Shown piece after piece: positions 52,518 to 61,048 of a stretch of DNA of 64,000 nucleotides (positions within the stretch are counted from its first letter, which is position 1; every line of letters starts with the position of its first letter). Below the pieces are notes generated by a model. The model was given only the letters and a program-made list of their open reading frames with translations. It had not been told where the DNA came from and made no database searches. Made by a program: the position numbers and the translations under genes. The DNA lies in assembly GCA_902765595.1 (NCBI GenBank), contig CACXAQ010000002.1:62001-126000 (forward strand), read 5' to 3'. This stretch comes from Oscillospiraceae bacterium. Its GTDB lineage: Bacteria > Bacillota > Clostridia > Oscillospirales > Oscillospiraceae.

Positions 52518-53687
52518 ATGGATTTCAGAGCCGAAGCAGGTCCCGAGAATGTTGTGACCCTGAAAGTCGTTGGTGTCGGCGGCGCCGGCAACAACGTTGT
52601 CAATCGCATGGTGAAGGCGGGCACCCAGGGTGTCGAGTTCATCGCGATCAATACGGATAAGCAGGCCCTCGCGGTTTCCAACGCCGACCAGAAGCTGCAG
52701 ATCGGCGAGAAGATGACCCATGGCCAGGGCGCCGGTTCCGACCCCGAGGTCGGCAAGCGCTCCGCCGAGGAGAGCCGCAACAATATCGCCAAGACCATCG
52801 AGGATGCCGACATGGTCTTCATCACCGCCGGCATGGGCGGCGGCACCGGCACCGGCGCTGCGCCTACTGTGGCTGAGATCGCCCGGGAAGCGGGCGTGCT
52901 CACCGTCGGCGTCGTGACCAAGCCCTTCAAGTTCGAGGGCAAGCGCCGTATGGACCAGGCTAACGCCGGCATCAAGGAGCTGCTCAGCCGGGTGGACTCC
53001 CTGCTGATCATCCCCAACGACCGCCTGAAATACGCCACTGACCAGAAGGTCACCCTGGCCAACGCCTTTGAGATCGCGGACGACGTGCTCAAGCAGGCCG
53101 TCACCAGCATCTCCGACCTGATCAAGAACACCGGCTTCATCAACCTGGACTTCGCCGATGTGACCTGCATCATGAAGAACGCGGGCTTTGCCCATATGGG
53201 CGTGGGACATGCCGCCGGCAAGGGCAAGGCGGAGGACGCCGCCCGCATGGCCGTCGCCAGCCCCCTGATGGAGACCTCCATCAACGGCGCCCGCGGCGTG
53301 CTCATCAACATCACCGGCTCCGAGGACATGGGCCTGGAGGACGTGGAAGCCGCCGCCAACCTGGTGCAGGAGGCTGCCCACCCCGATGCCAACATCATCT
53401 TCGGCGCTACCTTCGATCCCTCCATGCAGGATGAGATCCGCGTGACCGTCATTGCCACCGGCTTTGAGGAAAAGCCCGTCGAGGGCGAGAAGCCTGCCGA
53501 GAAGAAGGACGAGAAGGCGACCATCGCGCCCATCAATCCCGGCCGCGCCACCGTCAAGCCCGCCGGCCTCTTCACCGGCGCCGCAGAGAAGGCCGCCGCT
53601 GCCGTTCCTCCCGCTTTGGAGGAAGAGAGCGCGCCCGCCGCGGAGGATCCCTTCGACAGCATCTTCAAAATCTTTAATACCAAGTAA
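52518..53687 (+). CDS. ftsZ: Cell division protein FtsZ
   Basis: 389 residues from ATG 52518 (SD AGGAGG). Tubulin-like GTPase that builds the division ring. [14 protein letters not shown], the GTP signature [13 protein letters not shown] (about 100-112), and the T7 loop [11 protein letters not shown]. The C-terminal linker is about 70 residues, Pro/Ala/Glu rich. It ends [13 protein letters not shown], a short binding peptide for partners. A longer frame starting in the promoter was rejected. Confidence 0.98.
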   Translation: MDFRAEAGPENVVTLKVVGVGGAGNNVVNRMVKAGTQGVEFIAINTDKQALAVSNADQKLQIGEKMTHGQGAGSDPEVGKRSAEESRNNIAKTIEDADMVFITAGMGGGTGTGAAPTVAEIAREAGVLTVGVVTKPFKFEGKRRMDQANAGIKELLSRVDSLLIIPNDRLKYATDQKVTLANAFEIADDVLKQAVTSISDLIKNTGFINLDFADVTCIMKNAGFAHMGVGHAAGKGKAEDAARMAVASPLMETSINGARGVLINITGSEDMGLEDVEAAANLVQEAAHPDANIIFGATFDPSMQDEIRVTVIATGFEEKPVEGEKPAEKKDEKATIAPINPGRATVKPAGLFTGAAEKAAAAVPPALEEESAPAAEDPFDSIFKIFNTK

Positions 53688-53705
53688 GCTTTTACGAGAT
53701 AGAGA

Positions 53706-53735
53706 GAAAGCTCCCCGACAAAGGGGAGCTTTCCT
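53706..53735 (+). terminator. Terminator after ftsZ
   Basis: GAAAGCTCCCC pairs with GGGGAGCTTTC over GACAAA. T run is short. Confidence 0.85.
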
Positions 53736-53753
53736 CATCCTATGGAGGTGTTT

Positions 53754-54572
53754 ATGGGCATACGAGTGCTGCGGGTCTGCCGGGGAACGGTAACGCTCTA
53801 CCTGGACAGGCAGATCCCCCGTTCTGCCGCTGCGCTCTCCTATTATCTCACCATGTCCCTGTTTCCGCTGGTCATCTGCCTGTATACGCTCCTGGGTGAC
53901 AGCTATGGGAAAATGCTGCAGCTTCTGGAGCTGCTGGACCGTTTTCTCAGCGCCGAGACGACCCGATATGTGAAGCACTTTCTGGAATACGTGGCGAAGA
54001 ATCACAGCCCCGCCATGCTCTTCGCCGGAGTCACCCTGCTGCTGACCTCGTCGACCTCCGCAGTCCATTCTCTGCAGACGGCCATCGGAGAAATGCAGGG
54101 CGGTACCCGCTATAAGGGCTTGCGGGACTTCGTCTTCAGTCTGGTGTTTTCCCTGGCTTTTCTGGCGGCCATGTACTTTGCCATTCTGGTCATGCTGACC
54201 GGGCAGGATTTCCTGGAGCTGGTGGAGAGCTATGTGCCGGTTTTAAAGATCAGCCGCTCCTGGACCTGGCTTCGTTTCCTGGTCCTGGGCGGGATCGAGT
54301 TTGTGATCCTCTGGGGCATGTACGAGGCGTCGCTGCGGCAGGAGGACCCCTATTCCACCGCTCCGGGGGCGATCTTCGGGACGATCGGGATCGTGGCGAT
54401 GAGCTGGGTCTTCTCGGTGTTCATCGCGGTCTCCGCCCGCTATCCCTTGGTGTACGGCTCTCTTGCTTCCCTGGTGCTGCTGATGTTCTGGCTGTTCCTG
54501 TGCTGTCAGATCATTTTCCTCGGCGCCGCGCTGAACGTGGCCGTCCGGGATGAGAACCGGGGAAACCGCTAA
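53754..54572 (+). CDS. yihY: YihY/BrkB family membrane protein
   Basis: 272 residues from ATG 53754 (SD GGAGGTG). About six membrane helices. IPRSAAALSYYLTMSLFPLVICL is the family's first-helix signature (A-A-x-[AS]-[FY]-Y-x-x-x-S-x-F-P), and YGSLASLVLLMFWLFLCCQIIFLGAALN the last. Once called RNase BN; now regarded as a membrane protein of unknown function. It is closed by the long palindrome that also ends the convergent gene. Confidence 0.9.
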   Translation: MGIRVLRVCRGTVTLYLDRQIPRSAAALSYYLTMSLFPLVICLYTLLGDSYGKMLQLLELLDRFLSAETTRYVKHFLEYVAKNHSPAMLFAGVTLLLTSSTSAVHSLQTAIGEMQGGTRYKGLRDFVFSLVFSLAFLAAMYFAILVMLTGQDFLELVESYVPVLKISRSWTWLRFLVLGGIEFVILWGMYEASLRQEDPYSTAPGAIFGTIGIVAMSWVFSVFIAVSARYPLVYGSLASLVLLMFWLFLCCQIIFLGAALNVAVRDENRGNR

Positions 54573-54613
54573 AACACTTCCCCGGGAGCATGCTCCCGGG
54601 GAAGTGTTTTAGC
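54568..54613. terminator. Perfect 46-bp palindrome, shared terminator
   Basis: Bases 54568-54590 are the exact complement of 54591-54613. It contains the stop codons of both convergent genes (TAA 54570-54572, and TTA 54609-54611 read on the minus strand). It gives a T run on either strand. Confidence 0.9.
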
Positions 54614-54965
54614 TCATAAACTTGTCAATGGCCTCGTTCAGCGCCTGCAGGTCCGCGTCCTGCGTGTCGGAGACGCAGTGCTCCAGATGGTCCTTCAGGA
54701 TCACCTTGGCCGTGCTGCTCAAGGCGGAGCGGACCGCGGCCAGCTGAACCAGCACCTCCGTACAGTCCCGGCCGTCCTCCACCATGCGCTTGACCGACTC
54801 CAGGTGCCCGATGGCCCGGGACAGTCGGTTCAGCACCGCCTTGGTCTGGGTATGGACGTGTCCGTGTTCGTGCTCGTGTCCGTGGTCATGCTCCACAGGA
54901 TGGGCGTGGACATGGCCGTCGCCGTGATCGTGGATATAGACTTCCTCGTGTTCGTGCTCGTGCAT
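54609..54965 (-). CDS. csoR: CsoR/RcnR-family metal-sensing repressor with His-rich N-terminus
   Basis: 118 residues. The last 80 form the family's helical fold (AVLNRLSRAIGHLESVKRMV, then DCTEVLVQLAAVRSAL). The Cys of DCTEVL and the His and Cys of KDHLEHCV give the C-H-C copper-site pattern of CsoR. The first 38 residues hold 15 His, mostly alternating with Asp, Glu or Gly, which is unusual for this family. It represses metal efflux genes in the apo form; no efflux gene is adjacent. The promoter is at 55000. Metal (Cu, Ni or Zn) is uncertain. Confidence 0.85.
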   Translation of the reverse strand: MHEHEHEEVYIHDHGDGHVHAHPVEHDHGHEHEHGHVHTQTKAVLNRLSRAIGHLESVKRMVEDGRDCTEVLVQLAAVRSALSSTAKVILKDHLEHCVSDTQDADLQALNEAIDKFMS

Positions 54966-54999
54966 GGTTCTTCCCGCTTCCTCCGCTCGATTTTACAAA

Positions 55000-55028
55000 A
55001 CTATACTCGCTTCTTTTCGCTTTTGCAA
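55000..55028 (-). promoter_or_regulatory. Promoter of the CsoR-like gene
   Basis: On the minus strand TTGCAA (55023-55028), 17 bases, TATAGT (55000-55005). A CCCCCCGGGGGG palindrome lies just upstream. Confidence 0.6.
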
Positions 55029-55056
55029 GCCCCCCGGGGGGATAGACAAATCGGAA

Positions 55057-55737
55057 TTATAATTGGATCGGGACCTCATCCGCGATGCGGAGGCTATTTG
55101 GCGTTACCTCGCAGTCCAGCGCCAGCAGATGAACGCCTGCTTCGCGGGCTTCCCGCAGAGCCTCGGCAAAGGCCGGGTGGGTATCCCGATTGGGCTCAAA
55201 ATGCCGCACGCCCCGCATCTGGATCACGAACACGGCCCAGGCTTCAAATCCCTCCTGCACGCACCGGATCAGTCCGTGCAGATGCTTGACGCCCCGCTCC
55301 GTTGGCGCGTCCGGGAAGCGGACCACGCCGTTTTCCTCCAGGGTCACGCCCTTGACCTCGGCGAAAGCCTGAAGCCCGTCATGCGCAAAATAGAAGTCAA
55401 AACGGGAGTCTCCGTGAACACACTCCGGGCGTACTTCTTTCGGCACAAAGCCCAGGCCGCCCGCCCGCAGCCACTCGCCGAAAACGGCGTTGGGCGCGGC
55501 GGCGTCCATGTTGATGAGCCGGCTGCCCTTCTGGACCGCGATCAGATCCCAGCCGGTCTTCCGGGCGGGATTTGCGGACTGCTGTACATAGACCGTTACC
55601 CCCGGGATCAAAAGCTCCCGGCAGCGGCCAGTGTTCTTGACGTGGCAGACCGTCTCCTCCCCGTCCAGCAGGACGTGGGCGATGAAGCGGTTGGGCCGCC
55701 GGAGGAATCGGGCCTCCCGCAGGTTTTCGTAGATCAT
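55057..55737 (-). CDS. sfsA: SfsA family protein (DNA/RNA nuclease-like)
   Basis: 226 residues from ATG 55737, overlapping the upstream gene by 4 bases. FLRRPNRFIAHVLLDGEETVCHVKNTGRCREL and SRFDFYF, AFAEVKGVTLEENGVVRFPDAPTERGVKHL are the SfsA pattern. SfsA was named for sugar fermentation stimulation; the fold holds a PD-(D/E)xK-like nuclease site (D of FDFYF, E-V-K). A longer reading into the upstream gene has no SD. Confidence 0.93.
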   Translation of the reverse strand: MIYENLREARFLRRPNRFIAHVLLDGEETVCHVKNTGRCRELLIPGVTVYVQQSANPARKTGWDLIAVQKGSRLINMDAAAPNAVFGEWLRAGGLGFVPKEVRPECVHGDSRFDFYFAHDGLQAFAEVKGVTLEENGVVRFPDAPTERGVKHLHGLIRCVQEGFEAWAVFVIQMRGVRHFEPNRDTHPAFAEALREAREAGVHLLALDCEVTPNSLRIADEVPIQL

Positions 55738-56318
55738 TTCGCATACTCCCGGGCCCACTGCTCCAGACTCCGCAGGGCACGATGCCGGGCGAGGCCGGCG
55801 AGCTCCACGATCTGGGTGTCGGGGTCGGCCTTCAGCGCCTTCCAAAGCTGCTCAATGTTCATCTGTACCCGCTCGCTCAGCCCCAGGCGGCGGCACAGCG
55901 CCTCCGCCTCCTTCCGGGCCAGCAGCACGCCCACCAGAGGCTGCGGGGCGTTCAGCACCTCTGCCAGCGCCTCCCGGAACTGGGGGATCAGCAGCTCGAA
56001 GCCGCCGATAGCGTCCAGCATCGTGAAAGGATACCAAGCGCTCTCCTGCAGGAGGCGGACGCCCTCGCGGCGGAAGACCTCATTGTCATGGCGGGGCGGG
56101 GTGCAAGCCAGATCCAAAAAGGGCAGGGCCTCAAAACCCTCCACACCTCCTGCCGCTGCGGCGGGAAGCAGAGAGCATCGGCACAGTCGGGTGTTCTCAT
56201 CCCGCTCCGACCGAGTAATGAAACCCCCAGCGCTCTGCAGCGCGGTGCCAAGAGCCTGTCGGATGGCCTCGCTTTTCCCACAGCCGGCGGGACCGGTCAG
56301 GAACAAATGCTTTTTCAT
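55734..56318 (-). CDS. P-loop nucleoside-triphosphatase (THEP1-like)
   Basis: 194 residues. Walker A FLTGPAGCGKSEAIRQAL at the N-terminus, GGFITR after the first helix, and an ELLIPQFREAL part fit the THEP1 NTPase family, though less canonical at Walker B (FTMLDAIGGFELL in place of the usual DEIG). SD GGGAGG, 6 bases. First gene of a two-gene unit with sfsA. Substrate and role unknown. Confidence 0.75.
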   Translation of the reverse strand: MKKHLFLTGPAGCGKSEAIRQALGTALQSAGGFITRSERDENTRLCRCSLLPAAAAGGVEGFEALPFLDLACTPPRHDNEVFRREGVRLLQESAWYPFTMLDAIGGFELLIPQFREALAEVLNAPQPLVGVLLARKEAEALCRRLGLSERVQMNIEQLWKALKADPDTQIVELAGLARHRALRSLEQWAREYAK

Positions 56319-56344
56319 GCGCAGCCTCCCTGGAGTTTTTCCTG

Positions 56345-56373
56345 ATTATACGCTGAAAGCGCGTTTTTGTAAA
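56345..56373 (-). promoter_or_regulatory. Promoter of the NTPase-sfsA unit
   Basis: On the minus strand TTTACA (56368-56373), 17 bases, TATAAT (56345-56350), 27 bases before the start codon. Confidence 0.75.
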
Positions 56374-56435
56374 CCGATGAGGCCGAGGCGCGCGGCGAAA
56401 AAAAGAAAACAAACCGTAAAAAAATGCAGAAAGTC

Positions 56436-56464
56436 TTCCCAAAAAGTTGAAAGACTGGTATGAT
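56436..56464 (+). promoter_or_regulatory. Possible promoter of the antiporter gene
   Basis: TTCCCA (56436-56441), 17 bases, TATGAT (56459-56464). The -35 box is weak. Confidence 0.4.
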
Positions 56465-56503
56465 GGACAATAGACCATCCGAGGCGGAAAGGAAGTGTGC
56501 CGC

Positions 56504-58756
56504 ATGCCGAAACTGATCTCGGATCTGGCGATCATGCTGCTGACGGCGGGCGTGGTGGCCGTTTTGTTCAAACGCTTCAAGCTGCCCCTGGTGCTGGGGT
56601 ATATCCTGGCTGGCTTCCTCGTAGGGCCGTATATGCCCTATTTCTTCACGGTGGCGGACGAGGTGTCCATCGAGACCTGGAGCGAGATCGGCATCATTGT
56701 GCTGATGTTCGGGCTGGGCCTGGAATTCAACCTCCATAAGCTGGCCTCCGTAGGGGGAACCGCCATCATCACCGCGCTGACCGAGGTGTTCGGCATGCTG
56801 GTGGTGGGCTACTTCGTCGGGCAGGCCATGGGCTGGGGGATGATGGACAGCGTGTTCCTGGGGGGCATGCTCTCCATGAGCTCCACCACCATTATCATCA
56901 AGGCCTTTGATGAGCTTGGGGTCCGGAAGGAGCCCTTTGCACAGCTGGTCTTCGGCACGCTGGTCATCGAGGACATCGCGGGCATTTTCATGATGATCAT
57001 CCTCTCCACGGTGTCCGTCAGCAAGAACATCTCCGGCGGAGAGCTGGCCATCCAGCTGGGCATGCTGGTGCTGTATCTGGCGCTGTGGCTGATCCTGGGC
57101 ATCTACATCCTGCCTACCCTGCTGCGCAAGGCGGAGCAGTTTATGAATGACGAGACCCTGCTGCTGGCGTCCCTGGGGGTGTGCTTCGGCATGGTGCTGC
57201 TGGCGGATGCGCTGGGCTTTTCTTCGGCGCTGGGCGCCTTCCTGGCGGGCTCGCTCCTGGCCGGAACGGTCCATGCCGAGCGGGTGGAGCATCTGTCCTC
57301 CGGCGTCAAGGATCTCTTCGGGTCCATCTTCTTCCTGTCGGTCGGCATGATGATCGATCCTGCCATGATCGTGAAGTACATCGTCCCCATCCTCATTATC
57401 TCCGCAGTCACCATCGTCGGCAAGCTGACCATCTCGTCTCTGGGCGTGTTGCTTTCGGGCCAAAGTCTGCACAAGGCCATCCGCTGCGGCTGCTCTCTGG
57501 CGCAGATCGGTGAATTTGCTTTTATTATCGCCTCCCTGGGCATGAGCCTTGGGGTCATCGCGGACTATGTGTACCCCATCGTGGTCTCGGTCTCGGTCAT
57601 CACCACGCTGACCACACCCTTCTTCATCAAGAGCTCCGAGGGGATTTATCGGCTGGTCCATAAGGCTCTGCCGGACAAGCTGGCCGATAAGCTGGAGCGC
57701 TACACCGAAGAGGACGACAGCGGGAAGGAATCGGACAGCGACTGGGGCCGCTATCTCCGGCGCTATGTGAAGGTCACGGTGATCTACGGGGTGCTGATGA
57801 TGGGCGTTACGCTGCTGGGACAGTTCGTGCTGCAGCCGCTGCTGGAGAAGACCCCGCTGGATGCGAAAATCATCACGGGCATTTGCGTGGCCTTCTGCCT
57901 GCTGGGGATCGCGCTTTTTGTGCGGCCCATGCTGGACCTGCATTCCACGGAATACACCACCCTATGGGTCAAGAACCGCTACTTCCGTCTGCCGCTCATA
58001 ACGCTGACGGCGCTGCGCTATCTGCTGATCGTGCTGATCGCCTTCTTCCCCCTGCAAAACCTGCTGGGGATCAGCAGCATCTGGCTGCTGCTGCTGATCG
58101 CGACTTCCATCTTTCTCATCTCCCGGAGCGGCTGGCTGTCTTCGGCCTATATTTCCGCCGAGGCCCAGTTTATGGCCAACTTCAACGAGCGCAACCTCCA
58201 GCGCGGGGACGAGAACACCGAGTGGCTGGATGAGAAGCTTTTTGTGGAGCAGCTGGAGTGTAACGAGGCGACCTCCGGAAAGACCCTCAAGCAGTTGGAT
58301 TGGGGCCGCCGCTTCGGCGTGAACGTGATCCGGATCCTGCGCGGGAAGAAGCACTTGGACATGCCCTCGGGCCATGTGGAGCTGAAAGCGGGGGACCGGC
58401 TGCTGATCATCGGAAGGACCGAAGACCTGCGCGCGCTCCGCTTGAGCCTGGAGCTTCCCGAAGAAACGGACGCACCCACGCTGCGCGCCTTTACGGAGGG
58501 GCAGAGCAACGAGGCGGCGAACCTCTACGCTACTGCCATCCCGGTGGAGCGGGCCTCGGAACTGCAGGGCAAGAGCATCCGTACCAGCGGCCTGCGGGAG
58601 AAATACGACTGCATGGTCCTGGGCCTGCAGCGGAACCGGCTCCCCATCCTGCAGCCGGATGTGAACATGACCTTCCAGGCGGACGACCTGGTCTGGGTCC
58701 TGGGTACCCGCCGCATGGCGGAACGGCTCCTGGCCGGCGGCTTCTCGGAAGAATAA
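56504..58756 (+). CDS. CPA2 cation:proton antiporter with two TrkA-C domains
   Basis: 750 residues from ATG 56504 (SD AAAGGAAG; a GTG at 56495 overlaps the SD region). Twelve or so membrane helices (about 1-380) of KefB type: LPLVLGYILAGFLVGPY, GLGLEFNLHKL, SSTTIIIKAFDELG, FGTLVIEDIAG. A second membrane region (about 430-560) is extra to the minimal form. Two C-terminal TrkA-C-like domains follow (KAGDRLLIIGR and QADDLVWVLGT). Exchanges K+ or Na+ for H+; ligand control by the TrkA-C parts is likely. No TrkA-N nucleotide domain is visible. Confidence 0.88.
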   Translation: MPKLISDLAIMLLTAGVVAVLFKRFKLPLVLGYILAGFLVGPYMPYFFTVADEVSIETWSEIGIIVLMFGLGLEFNLHKLASVGGTAIITALTEVFGMLVVGYFVGQAMGWGMMDSVFLGGMLSMSSTTIIIKAFDELGVRKEPFAQLVFGTLVIEDIAGIFMMIILSTVSVSKNISGGELAIQLGMLVLYLALWLILGIYILPTLLRKAEQFMNDETLLLASLGVCFGMVLLADALGFSSALGAFLAGSLLAGTVHAERVEHLSSGVKDLFGSIFFLSVGMMIDPAMIVKYIVPILIISAVTIVGKLTISSLGVLLSGQSLHKAIRCGCSLAQIGEFAFIIASLGMSLGVIADYVYPIVVSVSVITTLTTPFFIKSSEGIYRLVHKALPDKLADKLERYTEEDDSGKESDSDWGRYLRRYVKVTVIYGVLMMGVTLLGQFVLQPLLEKTPLDAKIITGICVAFCLLGIALFVRPMLDLHSTEYTTLWVKNRYFRLPLITLTALRYLLIVLIAFFPLQNLLGISSIWLLLLIATSIFLISRSGWLSSAYISAEAQFMANFNERNLQRGDENTEWLDEKLFVEQLECNEATSGKTLKQLDWGRRFGVNVIRILRGKKHLDMPSGHVELKAGDRLLIIGRTEDLRALRLSLELPEETDAPTLRAFTEGQSNEAANLYATAIPVERASELQGKSIRTSGLREKYDCMVLGLQRNRLPILQPDVNMTFQADDLVWVLGTRRMAERLLAGGFSEE

Positions 58757-58780
58757 GCGCCTGAAAATCGGGAAAATTCC

Positions 58781-58813
58781 CCCTTCTCCCTTGCGGAGGA
58801 GGGGGATTCGTGA
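58781..58813 (+). terminator. Hairpin after the antiporter gene
   Basis: ATTCCCCCTTCTCC pairs with GGAGGAGGGGGAT over CTTGC with a mismatch. It lacks a real T run, so the role is uncertain. Confidence 0.4.
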
Positions 58814-58851
58814 TAATATGAGGTCAATAATTCTCTTGTGAGGATAATCTT

Positions 58852-60999
58852 ATGGATCTGCGAACCTTGAACGCCGCCCAGCGGGAGGCGGTCACCACCA
58901 CCGAAGGCACAGTACGGGTGATCGCGGGGGCGGGCTCCGGCAAGACCCGCGCCCTGAGCCACCGCTTCGCCTATCTGGTGAACGAAATGGGCATCCTGCC
59001 GGGGAACATCCTCTGCGTCACCTTTACCAACAAGGCCGCCAATGAGATGCGCCAGCGCATCCACAACCTGACCGGGGACAACGACACCGGCTACATCAAC
59101 ACCTTCCACGGCTTCTGCGTGTCGGTGCTCCAGGAGGACAGCTACGCCGTCCAGTACCCCAGGAGCTTCCTGGTGCTGGATAACTCCGACATTGACGCCA
59201 TGCTCCAGATCATCTATGAGGAGCGGGGCCTGACCCTGCGGGACAAGACCTTTGCCCAGGCTCGGGACATGATCGAGATCCAGAAGGGGATCAGGAAGCC
59301 GGACTATTACAAGGATCTGATCGGCATGTCCCTGGAGGAGCTGCGGGAGAAGTATGAGCAGGCCGTGGGCGTGGACGACGTCATTTTCTACGGCTATCTG
59401 TACCAGGAGAAAAAATGCTTCGGCCTGGATTACAACGACCTGATCTTTGTCACGCTCTATATCTTCGAGCAGAATGAGGAGATCCGCCTCAAGTGGCAGC
59501 AGCGGCTGGAGTATATCATGATCGACGAGTTCCAGGATATCGACCCGCCCCAGTATCGGCTCATGCAGGCCCTCTGCGGCTACCATCACAATCTCTTCAT
59601 CGTGGGCGATCCGGACCAGACCATCTACACCTGGCGCGGGGCCGACGTTCGCTTCCTGCTGGACTTTGACAAGCAGTTCCCCGGCACGAAAACCATCATG
59701 ATGATGGAAAACTACCGCTCCACGCCACAGATCCTGGCGGCGGCCAATTCCCTCATAGCCAAAAACCGCACCCGCATCCCCAAGGACCTGATCCCCACCC
59801 TTCCGGAGGGGCCGCTGCCCCTCTGCCATCACGCGTCCAACAGCGAGGCGGAGGCGGAGTGGATGGCCTTCCAGATGTGGGAGCTCCATGACAAAGGCGT
59901 AGCTTTCCGGGACATGGCGGTGCTCTATCGGGCCCACTATCTGACAAACAAGCTGGAAGAGGTGTTCCGGAAGCGGAAGCTGCCCTATGCTCTCTACAGT
60001 GGGGTGCCCTTTTTCGGCCGGAGAGAGGTCAAGGACGCGCTGAGCTATCTGCGGATGGTGGCCTACAGGGACGACCTGTCCTTTGCCCGCATCGCCAACG
60101 TCCCCAAGCGGAACCTGGGTCAGCGGCGGATGCGCTTCTTGCGGGATTATGCCGCGGCGCAGAGCTGCAGCCTGTACGATGCCCTGCGCCGGAACCTGGA
60201 GGACGAAATCTTTAAGGGGACCCGGGCGGCTGCCTTTGTGGACCTGATCGAGAGCTTCGCCGCCGACTACAGCGCGCGCCCCATCTCCGAACTGCTGTCG
60301 GACCTGCTGGATAAGAGCGGGTATGAAAAACAGCTTCGCACCGAGGGGAGCCAGGAGCGCCTGGATAACCTGGCGGAGCTGAAGCAGTCGGTCTATGAGT
60401 ATGAGACCGGCTGCGGGGAAGAGGCAACGGTGGAGCACTATCTCAGCCATGTGGCCCTCTTCACCAACGCCGACGCGGAGGATGGGGGAGACAAGGTGAA
60501 GCTCATGACCGTCCACGCGGCCAAGGGCCTGGAATTTCCCCATGTGTTCCTCTGCGGCATGAACGAGGGGGTCTTCCCCTCGGGGCGGACCAACACGCTC
60601 CCCGGCATGGAGGAGGAGCGGCGCCTGGCCTTTGTGGCGGTGACGCGAGCGGAGAAAGCCCTGTATCTCTCCGAGGCCGAGGGCCGGAACCTGGACGGCT
60701 CGCCCCGCTATCCCTCCCGCTTTGTGCTGGACATCGATCCGGAGCTGCTGGAATACACGGAGCCGCCCAAGGAGGGACTCATCCGTGACGCCCGGGAATA
60801 CATCGCCGCCAGCGAAGAGCATTTGCCGGAGGAGCGGGCAAAGGGCAGCTTTGCCGTCGGCCAGCGGGTGCGGCATGAGATCATGGGCGAGGGGACGGTG
60901 ACGGACGTGGAGGCGGACAAGGGAGCCTATGTGATCCAGTTCGACGCCATGAAGACGCCCCGCCGCATCTCCTTTCGGGTGAAGCTGGAGGGACTGTAA
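58852..60999 (+). CDS. pcrA: UvrD/PcrA-like ATP-dependent DNA helicase
   Basis: 715 residues. SF1A helicase: Q motif LNAAQREAV, motif I VIAGAGSGKTRAL, Ia CVTFTNKAANEM, II MIDEFQDID, III GDPDQTIYTWRGA, IV ENYRST, V VKLMTVHAAKGLEFPHVF, VI FVAVTRAEKALYLSEAEGR. 3'-5' translocase in repair and replication. The tail (about 655-715) resembles the PcrA C-terminal RNA polymerase-binding part (GQRVRHEIMGEGTV). SD GAGG, 8 bases. Single gene. Confidence 0.92.
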   Translation: MDLRTLNAAQREAVTTTEGTVRVIAGAGSGKTRALSHRFAYLVNEMGILPGNILCVTFTNKAANEMRQRIHNLTGDNDTGYINTFHGFCVSVLQEDSYAVQYPRSFLVLDNSDIDAMLQIIYEERGLTLRDKTFAQARDMIEIQKGIRKPDYYKDLIGMSLEELREKYEQAVGVDDVIFYGYLYQEKKCFGLDYNDLIFVTLYIFEQNEEIRLKWQQRLEYIMIDEFQDIDPPQYRLMQALCGYHHNLFIVGDPDQTIYTWRGADVRFLLDFDKQFPGTKTIMMMENYRSTPQILAAANSLIAKNRTRIPKDLIPTLPEGPLPLCHHASNSEAEAEWMAFQMWELHDKGVAFRDMAVLYRAHYLTNKLEEVFRKRKLPYALYSGVPFFGRREVKDALSYLRMVAYRDDLSFARIANVPKRNLGQRRMRFLRDYAAAQSCSLYDALRRNLEDEIFKGTRAAAFVDLIESFAADYSARPISELLSDLLDKSGYEKQLRTEGSQERLDNLAELKQSVYEYETGCGEEATVEHYLSHVALFTNADAEDGGDKVKLMTVHAAKGLEFPHVFLCGMNEGVFPSGRTNTLPGMEEERRLAFVAVTRAEKALYLSEAEGRNLDGSPRYPSRFVLDIDPELLEYTEPPKEGLIRDAREYIAASEEHLPEERAKGSFAVGQRVRHEIMGEGTVTDVEADKGAYVIQFDAMKTPRRISFRVKLEGL

Positions 61000-61002
61000 C
61001 AG

Positions 61003-61042
61003 GAAAACTCGCCGCGGACGGATAGCGTCTGCGGCGAGTTTT
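61003..61042. terminator. Terminator between convergent pcrA and DUF4317 gene
   Basis: AAAACTCGCCGC..GACG pairs with CGTC..GCGGCGAGTTTT over GATAG, with A and T runs on both sides, so it can serve both strands. Confidence 0.9.
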
Positions 61043-61048
61043 GTCTGC

